The notes beneath the pieces are model-generated. The model was not told the DNA's origin. It ran no database searches and was given only the letters and a program-made list of their open reading frames with translations. This document shows, in pieces, positions 1 to 10,135 of a DNA stretch of 64,000 nucleotides. The position numbers and the translations under genes are program-made. The DNA comes from Galeopsis tetrahit (Eukaryota > Streptophyta > Magnoliopsida > Lamiales > Lamiaceae), in NCBI GenBank assembly GCA_963675135.1, contig OY776126.1:17735195-17799194 (forward strand), given 5' to 3'. How positions within the stretch are numbered: position 1 is the first letter of the stretch; the number at the start of each line of letters is the position of its first letter.

Positions 1-300
1 ATATAGTAACACAGTTTTCTGTGTTACTTTAAGGTAAAATATGTGTTACTCAAAAGCCAATTGTGTGTTACTTGTCCTTACAGTAACACGTATTTGTTCG
101 TACAGTAACATATAAATGTATTTATAGTAACACGGATTAAGAGCAAATTTTTCTATGTTATCCTTCCTTGAATTATTTTATATTAATATTTCCTGTGAAA
201 AGTCAATGTATGTGTTATTTGTACTTACAGTAACATATATTTGGTCTTACAGTAACATATAATTACATTTATAGTAACACAGACCTAAAACCCGTTATCC
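1..300. repeat. Array of short AGTAACAC / GTGTTACT motifs, probable transposon subterminal region
   Basis: About ten copies of an 8-10 bp motif (agtaacac or its complement gtgttact) lie within the first 290 bases in both orientations, for example at 5-14 and 19-28 (a perfect 10-bp inverted pair around tttt), 40-50, 63-72, 80-90, 111-121 and 270-282. Dense short motifs in both orientations are typical of CACTA subterminal regions, where the element's own DNA-binding protein attaches. CACTA coding relics follow downstream, which fits. The outer terminus would lie before the window, so the family assignment is inferred. Confidence 0.5.
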
Positions 301-603
301 TGTTAGCCTCCTGCGCGCGACTTTTGCGCGATTTTTAAGGAAATATTCGTTTGACCGGTCAAACCCGCTACAGATCCGCGAATTTTGACCCTTCCTTAAA
401 TATCCTCATATTTCACGTGAAATATTGCACATAAGTGCGATCCTTATTAATTAGTTTGGTGAATTATTGATTTCATTAGTAACTTGTTATCGATTAAATT
501 AGGAAATTATTGACTTACTTACTAAAATGTTATTAATTAAATTAGGAAATTATTGATTTCATTACTATATTAATTATTGATTAATTTATTATACTGTTAA
601 ATT

Positions 604-2246
604 TAATTTATTAAAATAGACGAGTCAAGATGCTGGTGGAGCCTCAGGATCTCGACGTAGGCGGTCGAAGGGCTCACTTAGGTCTAAGACTACTTTGATG
701 CCGGCTCCCACGACGTCGCCATCCGTTCCACGTGATCGTCTGTCGTCGCCCATTCCACAACCGTCGCCGCCGTCTTCTTAGTCGTCGTCAGCTCGTTAAC
801 ATCCCAGGGCATCCCTCGAAACCAGACTGAACGTATGGATTTTTGGAGGACAGTAAGTAATTCATTAAATAATTTTAAGGTTTAACAATATTTAATAAAA
901 TTAATTTTTATAATTTTTTTAATTTATAATGTGTTTGTTTGTAAATATATAATGTCACAGTTTATTGCCTGGTAACGAGGTGTCGAAGATTTGCAGTGAT
1001 TCAATTGTTAAGTGCAAGATTGTTGCAAATGCCTACTCTTGGTTGAAGGTGCCGCCTACGAAAAATGATGAATATTGGGAGGAATTCCAGTTATTTGAGT
1101 GCATTCAATTAAATATTAATAAACAATTTATTATATATATTATTTGATAAATATGTTGATCGAATATGTGCAGAAACATGTTTATTGGCATATGGAGTAC
1201 TTTTCGGACGCAGATATTCACAGGCACTGGACCGTTTCATGTCTATCTAGGTATAATGAGGTAATGTACAACTAGAGGAAGACTTGGCGCCGTCGTGGCA
1301 CAGTGAGGACGAAAATTGAGTCGACGTGTGGAACACGTTGACCACGTATTGGAGTAGCACGGAGTACTTGCAGAAGTGTAATACTGCTCGAGCCAATCGT
1401 ACAACTGATGTGGGAGGTGGGATGGCAAGGCATCGGGGGGGGGGGGGTCCTGATCCGGATTTGAGCACTCACTTGCTCTAGTAAGTGTTCACTAAATTTA
1501 TTTCAAACTAATTTTAATTCAATTATTTATATAATATTATATAAAATAATTTTTATATGCTCTTTTTGTATGAAATAGGAGTGGGAGATTGGGCGTGAAC
1601 CCACACACGTGGATCGGTTGAACCTTTTTCATCCATTTGATCCAGATACGCATGCAGACGTCCACATATGGGCGCACTACCGACCTACTTGTAGGTTTAA
1701 TAAAATTGTGATATTTTTTTAATATTTAATTAATTACATGTATTAAACTATGTATTAATGTTATTTTTTTTAATTATGTAGTTGAATGTGCACCGGAGGA
1801 TTGAAGAGGTCATGACACAGGCTTCTGCTCAAGCCGGGCCCAACTCTCCCTCTCCGCTGATTGACCTTAACCAGATTTACCTGGACGTTGCCCCGACTGA
1901 TCGAAGACGGATCCTTGGCCTTGGCCGGATGAGTTGCACTGTGAGGTCGTCGTCCAGTTCGTCCCAGCGTGCATCGCAGGCCTCTGTATCCTCCACTACT
2001 GTTCCGGACCCGAACGTAATACACTTGATGAACCACTACTCCCGACAGCTAACCGACACTATGGGTCGATCGTTGGGGATGTCTGTTGTTCAAATAAATA
2101 CATGTTTTACACAAGCGATGAGCATTCCCCCTCCACCTTTGAATGCTCCCTTTCCAGCTCCAGCTCAAGATGCAGCCGCAGACGACGACGACGACTTGAA
2201 TTTCGTCAGCGGTGATGATGACTTTTTTAACTATGGTGATGGTTGA
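604..2246 (+). pseudogene. Degenerate Ptta/En/Spm-type plant transposase (Transposase_24-like), several exons
   Basis: Scattered coding blocks in one direction look like exons of the second protein of plant CACTA elements. At about 604-780 is a Ser/Arg/Pro-rich N-terminal block that runs into a stop. At 966-1105 the reading includes KICSDSIVKCKIVANAYSWL and YWEEFQ. At 1170-1260 it includes KHVYWHMEYF and RYNE. At 1318-1440 it reads WNTLTTYWSSTEYLQKC, then ARANRTT and a glycine-rich stretch. At 1580-1690 it reads PTHVDRLNLFHPFDPDTHAD. At 1782-2246 is the C-terminal part with an acidic end. This order (W..L..YW.S.E....C..AR.NR then a Gly/His-rich block) is typical of Transposase_24 proteins. 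In-frame stops in the first block and a G homopolymer near 1437-1447 suggest a dead copy. Confidence 0.6.
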
Positions 2247-2469
2247 TGTTTGAACACTTTATTTTTCTTTCAAACTATTTCATTTTCTGTCGAACTATTT
2301 CTTTTTCTGTTGAACTATTTCATTTTCGGTTGATGCTTTTTTTGTCAATGGATTGTTTATTTATGTTATTGTTTTTAATTTATACATAATTTTTCGACAG
2401 ATTGGGTATAAATTTTTACTAAACAAGTTAAATAATAACAAAACAAATTTTTTCAAATTTTGTTTTCAT

Positions 2470-2665
2470 TCCGCCAAATTATCGACAGAAACAATTATTC
2501 CGTCAGAAATAAAGTATTTGAAATCTACCGACGGAATATCCGTCGGTAGAGTACATTATCGACGGAATTTTGGGCGCCACGCTACCGACGGATTTTGAAA
2601 TTCCGTCGGTAAATTCAAATGTCGCGCTGCCGATGGAATTTCAAAATCTGTCGGTAGCACGCTGT
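2470..2665. repeat. CACTA subterminal repeats of the CCGACGGA / TCCGTCGG type
   Basis: Several copies of ccgacgga and tccgtcgg (with one-base variants) occur in both orientations between 2480 and 2660, including the palindromic pair ccgacggaatatccgtcgg near 2528. Short paired motifs of this kind are a hallmark of plant CACTA subterminal regions. They differ from the agtaacac motifs at 1-290, so two different CACTA families may be joined here. No clean CACTA terminus was located. Confidence 0.55.
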
Positions 2666-2857
2666 TCATTACAGGAACCTTTTCCTTTTCTCTCTCAGTC
2701 GGAAATTTTTTTTGGAAATAGAGTGAAAACTTCAAATTTCGGTACGTTTTCCTTTCTTACTTGGTTATATATTTGTAGTTTAGTTGTGTATTTTAATTAT
2801 ATTTTTTATAGTTTAATTAGTTGTGCATTTTATATGTTTGTAAGAATTATATTTTAA

Positions 2858-3251
2858 ATGTTTAATAGATGGAATTATAATGTGAATGGTGAATGTATGT
2901 ATTGTACTCCTAGGTTCATTTTAGGAAATGTGAATGGTGAATTTTACAATGAACTTGTGTCATTTGTTGAATTTGCAAAGTTTCACCCACATTGCATGTA
3001 TGTGGATTGTATCAAGTGTTCGTGTAGTGCCAAAAAATGTCAGAATAAAATATATAAGTCGATTGATGAGGTTTTGGTACATGTTCTGAAGAATGGTTTC
3101 GTTGTTAATTATTATAATTGGACATTTCATGGCGAAGGACGTTGGCCTTATAACTTTGATCAAGTGTTATACTATTACACTGCTGGAATCTATGAAAGAC
3201 AAATAAATGCTAATCAAGCAGACACCAGTAATGAACAACAATTTGGTGGGG
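2858..3251 (+). pseudogene. CACTA TNP2-type transposase, N-terminal transposase-associated domain, truncated
   Basis: The open frame encodes about 130 residues with the layout of the transposase-associated domain found at the N-terminus of TNP2-type CACTA transposases. It reads NRWNYNVNG.., then FVEFAKFHP, a Cys pattern VDCIKCSCSAKKCQNK, a segment VLVHVLKNGFVVNYYNWTFHGEG and an acidic/Asn-rich tail. The frame breaks at 3252, where the LTR of the Athila-type element begins: the next codons and the TGA stop at 3257-3259 are supplied by the LTR. The DDE transposase body is missing from the window, so this is an insertion-truncated fragment. Confidence 0.65.
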
Positions 3252-3629
3252 TGACTTGACTCGTATTTTGCACACTTTTTAGTACAACAATAACAATCCC
3301 CACAAGCTTATGGGTTCGTTATAGTTGAGTAAGTATACGACCTAGTGATCTGTGGTGAGATTGCATGAATTTATAGTGTGAATATGCTTGAATTGTCGTA
3401 TTAAGAGTGCAAAAGTTATGTAAAAATAGTTTTTTATCGAATTATTGATACATGATTGTTTTGCATTATTTTTAGGGAAAAACGATGAGTTTTGAAGCAA
3501 ATCACACGAAGGAATCAATCTGAAGAAAATGTCAAATGAAAGAAGATGAAGAGAGAGTGCATATGCAAGAAGAATCGAGCTAATCGGAGCCACGGATTGG
3601 AATTGGTGCACAAAAGAACATGGAAGAGG

Positions 3630-4165
3630 CAATTCGGCCGAGCTACACAATTCCGCCGAGTGCGAATTGAGTCCAGAATCTGGAAGATTGGACAACTCGG
3701 CCGAGCTCTACAACTCGGCTGAGTGAAATATTGAAGGCATAATCTGGAAGTCCAGCAGCTCGGCCGAGCTACGCTATCAGGCCGAGTGGGAAGGGTGCAC
3801 AACTCGGCCGAGTCCCACAGCTCGGCCGAATGGAAGGTCGAATGCAGAATCTGGAAGTCGGGGTGATCCGGCCGAGCTGTACAATCCGGCCGAGTGCGCT
3901 GAAAAGTCTAAGGAATTGGTTAAGGCATGACTCGGCCGAGCTCCGTAACCCGGCCAAGTAGAATTTCATTCCAGAATCTGGAATGATTGGTAACTCGGCC
4001 GAGCTACTCCATCCGGCCGAGTTGCCTAAAAAAAGAGGAAAGGGATTCTACGGCCCGACTCGGCCGAGCTACAGCACTCGGCCGAGCTGCTGAGTGAACA
4101 AAGCACATTACACGTTTTTAATAGAGCCCGACTCGGCCGAGCTGTCCAATCCGGCCGAGTGACCT
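3630..4165. repeat. Nine paired CTCGGCCGAG-type palindromes in the U3 of the LTR
   Basis: Nine dyads of the form actcggccgagct, 4-8 bases, then atccggccgagt start at roughly 3631, 3691, 3749, 3800, 3867, 3929, 3992, 4057 and 4130, giving a period of about 50-73 bp. Between several of them sits agaatctgga (near 3673, 3739, 3846, 3972). The whole array lies 60-600 bp upstream of the TATA box, where LTR enhancers are usually found. Each CGGCCG core also offers two symmetrical CG methylation sites. A regulatory role is inferred. Confidence 0.75.
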
Positions 4166-4226
4166 CCTATTTTTGCCTAAAAACGTGTTTCGACTTAAGG
4201 GCACGTGTTCAGCACTTTTGGAAGAG

Positions 4227-4234
4227 TATATAAG
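4227..4234 (+). promoter_or_regulatory. TATA box of the Athila-like LTR
   Basis: tatataag lies just downstream of the CGGCCG array and about 1.15 kb before the primer-binding site, as expected for the U3/R boundary of a long Athila LTR. It is the best TATA match in this LTR. Confidence 0.6.
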
Positions 4235-5384
4235 GTCCAAAGTTCGTTTTTGAAAGGGGATTCCACACATTGAGAAGTCTCTACACATAGTTTCACATAG
4301 TGATAGGTTTTTGAGATAGTTTTCTTCTTGTTTTCCATAGATTAGCTAGAATTTAGTTAATTGGATGTTTTCAATCGAGGATTGTAAGTGGGCTTTGCTT
4401 ATTCCATCATATTGTAGCTACCATTTCATGATCAAGGTGATATTACTCTATTTTGCAATTCAATTTGGTATTTTCTCAAATTCTCATTTCTTTTGGTATT
4501 TCACCATGAGTTTGATGTTATTTGTTGTTATATCCATGGGACTCTCTCAAGAAACCATGGGCTAATCCTCAATTGTCTTGGGTGTGGATGTTTTGATGAG
4601 AATTTAGTGTAAATTGTGGATTAATTGCATGATGAGCTTATAATTTTGGTGTTTAGGTTTCTAGGGTTGTAATTTGATGATTCATTTGGTTGATTAACCC
4701 TATTAGCAAGCATGTTCGATTATGTTTATTGCAACGAGAGTTGGGTAGCATGATTGGGAGTGTGAGTGTGAGCTTTGATCAATTGAATAGAAGTTAATTA
4801 GTAATTAGCTCACCCGAGAGGGGTGTTAATGGCTAGACCGATAACCTTAGACACTAAACGAGTAGAGGTCGTCTAAGAGTTTGGTGAGAGGGCGTTTCAT
4901 AAGCATTAGTAACCGTGTTGAAAGTGCTTATGAAACACTATCTTAGGGGCTTATGGTATTTGGTTAGATCCTATAATTGCTAATCAATGCACGATGTTTA
5001 ACTATGCCTTTCGAGGGGGTTTGCACACTTATGTAATTGGTTCACTAGTTCACTTAATTGCTCACAAAACGGAAACACCCGAGGCAATACACTTCTCTCT
5101 TGCACTTTCCAACGAAAGTTAGATAGATTGTTATTTCTTGTCATTAGTTCACATTACGTTAGTTAATCTAGTTTAATACTTTTGTGTTTATTCCCGAAAA
5201 ATCCAAACAACATCATTTAGTTACTACAATAGCATGATAACTTGCAACTTTAGGGACTCATTTTCATTCACTTAAGTCCTTGGAACGAAAATCTACTTGG
5301 GACACTTATCTTACTACTAACGAACCCATAGGCTTGTGGGGATCGTATAGTTGTAAAAAGTGCAAAAAAATACGACCAAGTCAA

Positions 5385-5412
5385 TGGCGCCGCTGCCGGG
5401 ATCGAACCCGGG
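5385..5412 (+). other. Primer-binding site complementary to tRNA-Asp
   Basis: The 28 bases starting tggcgccgctgccggg are the reverse complement of a tRNA 3' end: CCA tail, acceptor strand and the GGTTCGATCC T-arm. From memory this resembles plant tRNA-Asp(GTC) with one or two differences. The match is longer than the usual ~18 nt. It sits one base after the LTR end, which fixes the LTR boundary. Confidence 0.75.
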
Positions 5413-5420
5413 AAGTGAAT

Positions 5421-8400
5421 ATGAAAGAGCATTGTAAAGCCATTAAATTGAGGAGTGGCACTTCGTACGAAGGACCAAAAATGTCCACGGATGTCGATGA
5501 GGAGATTGAGGAAGTTGAGGAAGGAAAGCAAGATGAGGAGTTGGAAGTTGAAGGAATGAAGGATGATAAAAATGAAGAGAAAGAAAAGAAGGAGGAGGAA
5601 AGTGGAGATGAGGAAGTGAAGAGCCCAAGGACCCCAAAATGGAAAATTGCTAAAGAGCTAAGAGAGAAGAAGCATGATGTACCCTGTGACAAATGGGGGA
5701 TTCTCATTACTCATGTACCACTTCCATTCCCTCAAAGGTATATGAAAAAGAAGTTGAATGAGAAGTTTAGCAAATTCATGGAGATCTTTAAAAAGATCCA
5801 CATCAATCTTCCTCTTCTTGATGCCTTGGACCAAATGCCCCACTACATGAAGTTTCTCAAGGATTTGATTACCAACAAGAAGAAACTCGGAGTTCATCAA
5901 GCAATCAATCTATCGGAGGAGTGTAGTGCTTTACTACAAAGAAGTCTACCTACTAAGTTGAAAGATCCGGGTAGTTTCACAATTCCTTGTGAAATTGGGG
6001 GTAGTGAAGCAATTTGGGCTTTGTGTGACTTAGGAGCAAGCATCAACCTTATGCCCTACTCGATTTACAAGAGGTTGGATATGGGGGAGTTGATACCAAC
6101 AACAATGACCCTTCATCTAGCCGATCGATCGGTGAAGACGCCAAGAGGGATAGTGGAAGATGTGTTGGTGAAAGTGGATCAATTTATATTTCTCGTAGAC
6201 TTCGTCATTCTTGATATGGCGGAGGATGAGCACGTACCTTTGATCCTTGGGAGACCTTTCCTTGCAACGGGGGAGGCAATGATTAATGTGAAGAAAGGAG
6301 AATTGAAATTGAGTTTCAACCATGAAGAGGTCACATTCCCAATTTACAAGTCTTTGAAAGAACTTGAAGAAGCGGAATCTTGCAACTTCTTAGATGTGGT
6401 TGATAACATTGTGCAAAATGAATGGGAAGATTTCTCTAACACTTCTTTAACTCATTCTATCTCTTCATTTCTATGTGATTCCTTAGTTGTTTCTAATGAA
6501 TTGTTGCCAAGCTCTTATAGGGAATCAATAGAAGAAGTTGATGCAATGGAGATGAGAAGAAGACCTCCAATACTACCCCTTAATATCCCCGTTGAAGGAG
6601 GACAAGGACCGGAAGAGAAGAAAGAGAAGATGAAGCCGTTACCGGATCACCTCAAGTATGCCTACTTGGATAACGAAATGAGGTACCCTGTTATCGTCTC
6701 TTCTTTGTTAAATGATGGTGAGTTGGATAAATTGTTGGCTGTGCTTGCTAGGAATAAGAAAGCCTTAGGTTGGACAATTGATGACTTGAAGGGGATTAAT
6801 CCGTCTATATGCATGCATAGGATTAGGACCGAGAGTAATGTTAAACCTATAGTCCAACCTCAAAGGCGAGTAAATCCTATATTGCAAGAGGTCATTAGGA
6901 AAGAGGTAATCAAGTTTCTAGACTCGGGTATGATTTTTCCTATTAGTGATAGTCCGTGGGTATCACCATTGCATGTCGTAACTAAAAAAGGGGGAATGAC
7001 GGTCATCACGACCGATCAAAATGAGGTAATTGCTACACGGGTAGCAACCGGGTGGAGAGTGTGTGTGGATTATAGAGAGTTGAATAAGGCTACATGTAAG
7101 GACCACTTTCCCCTCCCCTTTATGGATCAAATGCTAGATAGGCTTGGTGGATTTGCTTACTATTGCTTCCTCGATGGTTATTCCGGGTACAATCAAATAA
7201 TGATTGCCCCCGAAGACCAAGAGAAGACAACTTTCACATGTTCCTATGGAACGTTTGCTTGGAGACGCATGCCCTTTGGGTTATGCAATGCACCGGCAAC
7301 ATTCCAAAGGTGCATGATGTCTATTTTCTATGATTTGATTGAGAGAGTGATGGAAGTTTTCATGGATGATTTTTCGGTGTTTGGTACCTCATTTGACACA
7401 TGTTTGGAACATTTGGAGTTAGTGCTTAAAAGATGCCAAGATACCAACCTTGTCCTTAATTGGGAAAAGTGCCATTTCATGGTTAAGGAAGGGGTGGTAC
7501 TTGGTCATCATATATCTTCTAAAGGTTTGCAGGTTGATCGGGCAAAGATAGTTGCAATAGAGAAGCTTCCTCCTCCATCAAACGAGAGAGGAATTCGTTC
7601 ATTCTTGGGCCACACCGGCTTTTATAGACGGTTCATTCAAAACTTCTCTAAACTTTCTAAACCCCTTTCACATTTACTTGAAAAGGATGTTCCTTTTGTT
7701 TTTGCTGATGCTTGTTTGAATGCTTTTAGTGCCTTGATGGAAGCGTTGATCAACACTCCCATCTTAGTAGCACCGGATTGGACGGAACCGTTTACATTGA
7801 TGTGTGATGCTAGTGACGTGGCAATGGGGGTAGTTCTTGGGCAAGTAAGGGAGAAGGTATTCCGAGCTATATATTATGCCTAAAAAACATTCAATGGAGC
7901 TCAAGTGAATTACACCACTACGGAGAAGGAACTTCTAGCGGTTGTATATGCATTCGATAAGTTTCGACCCTACCTAGTAGGTGCGAAAACTATTGTGTAC
8001 ACGGACCATGCCGCTATTCGTTACCTCATGGGAAAGAAGGATGCAAAGCCAAGGCTAATCCGATGGATCTTACTTCTTCAAGAATTTGACATTGAGATCA
8101 AGGATAAGAAGGGGAGTGACAATGTGATAGCCGATCACTTGTCCCGGATTGAGAGAGCTAAAGAATTCAAGGAAGAATTTGGAGAAGTAAAAGAAGAGTT
8201 CCCGGATGAGAGGTTGTTACGTGTCCATGGAGCATTTGTGGGAAAGATTCACGATGAGGGCCCTTGGTATGCGGACATCGCCAATTACTTGGCAAGTGGG
8301 AGCATGCCATTTGGGGCAAATACCTATGAAAAGAGGAAATTTTTGAAGGACGTGGAGAGTTACATTTGGGACGATCCTCATTTGTTGAGAAGGGGTGTCG

Positions 8401-9543
8401 ATTCCATTATTAGGAAGTGTGTCCCGAAGGAGGAATGGGAAAATATAATGAATCATTGTCACTCGTCTCCATGTGGTGGACATTATGGGGGTGAGAAAAC
8501 GGCGTTAAAAGTGCTCCAATCGGGATTCTATTGGCCGTGGGTGTTCCGGTCTTGCAAAGAGTTTGTACTCCGATGTGATAAATGTCAATGTGGTGGTGGA
8601 ATTTCCAAGAAGAACGAGATGCCTTTGAACAACATCGTAGAGGTTGAGTTGTTTGATGTGTGGGGGATAGACTTCATGGGACTGTTTCCGTCTTCCAATG
8701 GTTTTACCTACATTTTACTTGGGGTTGACTATGTGTCAAAATGGATTGAGGCCGTTGCTACAAGGGCTAACGATGCAAACACGGTGATAATCTTTTTGAA
8801 GGGAATCTTCACTCGATTTGGCGTTCCTAGAGCTCTCATAAGTGATGGGGGGAGTCATTCCGTGAACAAGATGATGGAGAAACTTCTTGCAAAGTATGGT
8901 GTTACACACAAGGTGGCAACTCCTTATCATCCCCAAACAAATGGGTTGGCCGAAGTGTCAAATCGACATATCAAAAAGATATTGGAAAGGACGGTGAGCA
9001 CAAGCCGAAAGGATTGGGCGAAGAAGCTCCCGGATGCTCTTTGGGCATATAGGACAGCTTATAAAACCCCACTTGGGATGTCACCTTACCAATTAGTTTT
9101 TTGGGAAGGCTTGTCATCTTCCCGTTGAGGTGGAGCATCAAGCACTTTGGGCTTTGAGAAAGGTTAACTTGGACAGCGATTTGTGTGGAGAGAAAAGGCT
9201 CCTTCAATTGCACGAACTTGAGAAATTTCGTGAGGATGCTTATGCAAGTTCTCAACTATTTCGAGAAAAGACAAAACGATGGCATGATGCACGGCTATCC
9301 ATGAAAATCTTTGAAGAGGGGGATGAAGTGTTACTCTACGATTCGAGGTTACATCTATTTCCCGGAAAGTTGAAATCAAAGTGGAAAGGTCCATTCCGTG
9401 TTAAGAAAGTGTTTCCTACGGGCTTCCTCGATCTTGTGAATGAAAAAGGAGAAGAATTCAAAGTGAATGGCCACCGAGTTAAGCATTACTACTCCCTTCC
9501 CGACAAGGGGGTAGTACATCTAGTCGGCCTTCGTGACCCTTGA
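5421..9543 (+). pseudogene. Athila-like pol polyprotein (PR-RT-RH-INT) with one stop and one frameshift
   Basis: The frame starts right after the primer-binding site with the gag-pol linker NMKEHCKAIKLRSGT, so gag is absent. An acidic Glu/Lys-rich stretch (about residues 20-65) is followed by the retropepsin-like core LCDLGASINLMP (about residue 202) and LILGRPFL. The RT has VCVDYRELNKA, MPFGLCNAPATFQ and FMDD (about residue 647). RNase H starts with LMCDASDVAMG. The integrase has an HH-CC zinc finger (CHSSPCGGH..CDKC near 8460-8590), GIDF, SDGG and HPQTNGLAEV for the three acidic residues, and a C-terminal WKGPF region. Two lesions break it: a TAA at 7881-7883 within RNase H, with the same frame continuing, and a one-T expansion in the T6 run at 9097-9102 that shifts the integrase tail. 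Otherwise pol is well preserved. Confidence 0.85.
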
Positions 9544-9731
9544 ACTAACGGAGTTCCGTCCGGCATAGGACGTTAAACCTAGCGCTAAATGGGAGGTAAC
9601 TCATTGTTTTCCTTGCTTTAGTAGTTAGTTTTTATTTCTAGTTGTTTGGTTGTTTTCTCATGAAGTGTGTAGGGTTTCTCTTATGGTAAAATGTAATAAA
9701 TTTGAATTTAAACAATTTTTTAATGTAATAA
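9544..9731. other. 3' untranslated remnant after Athila pol
   Basis: The sequence after the pol stop (agcgctaaatgggaggtaac near 9579) resembles the conserved post-pol stretch of many plant gypsy elements. It fades into AT-rich DNA by about 9690. No env-like ORF, polypurine tract or LTR was found. Confidence 0.45.
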
Positions 9732-10135
9732 ATTTAAAATTTGAACGTGAATAATTTTTTAATAAAAGCAAATACAATATAAAAAGAAAAGAAAATTAAC
9801 GTGAAAGAAAAGTAAAAAAAATTAATTTTTCAATTCCATTAAAAAATCTAAACAAACAAAATCGGAACAAATAACATATACTCAATATAATGAAATATAA
9901 TAATGTAATATTATATAAAAAAACTAAATAAAATAGAAATAAAAAATTATTCTATAATTTAAAATTTGAATGTGAATAATTTTTTAATAAAAGCAAATAC
10001 AATATAAAAAGAAAAGAAAACTTATTTCTCAATCTCATATAATATAAAAAAGAAATAACGTGAAAGAAAAGTAAAAAAAATTAATTTTTCAATTCCATTA
10101 AAAAATATAAACAAACAAAATCGGAACAAATAAAT
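9732..10135. repeat. AT-rich direct duplication of about 140 bp
   Basis: Two copies of a block that begins with tttgaaNgtgaataatttttt and ends with caaaatcggaacaaata run from about 9732 to 9868 and from about 9957 to 10132. The second copy has an extra ~35 bp containing cttatttctcaatctcat. No coding potential or transposon ends were recognised. It lies at the ragged right edge of the Athila element. Confidence 0.65.

Larger units (their letters stand above)
3252..5383 (+). repeat. 5' LTR of the Athila-like element (2132 bp)
   Basis: The LTR begins with TG at 3252 and ends with CA at 5383, one base before the primer-binding site. Its first and last ~85 bases are imperfect inverted repeats of each other: both contain, in opposite sense, tgacttg, tcgtattt, gcacttttt-like, atccccacaagc and tatgggttcgtta blocks. 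The U3 part carries the CGGCCG array at 3630-4165 and a TATA box at 4227. As no second LTR is visible, the left boundary is inferred from these terminal sequences and from the break in the CACTA ORF. Confidence 0.7.
3252..9690 (+). mobile_element. Ty3/gypsy retrotransposon, Athila-like, gag-less and lacking a visible 3' LTR
   Basis: A long terminal repeat (3252-5383) is followed by a tRNA-complementary primer-binding site (5385-5412) and then directly by pol-like coding sequence (5421-9543) in the order protease, reverse transcriptase, RNase H, integrase. The Athila assignment rests on the gag-pol linker (CKAIKLRSGT), the protease core written LCDLGASINLMP, and the RT and integrase style. No gag precedes the linker. 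After pol, recognisable element sequence fades around 9690 with no polypurine tract or second LTR. It inserted into a CACTA ORF. The right boundary is approximate. Confidence 0.8.

Noticed and set aside
3630..4165. Regular repeats with spacers that resemble a CRISPR array
   Set aside because: The units are imperfect palindromes of a plant LTR U3 region, spacers are not uniform, and there are no cas genes.
5385..5412. Possible tRNA gene on the minus strand
   Set aside because: Only the T-arm, acceptor strand and CCA are present, right after an LTR end; this is a primer-binding site.
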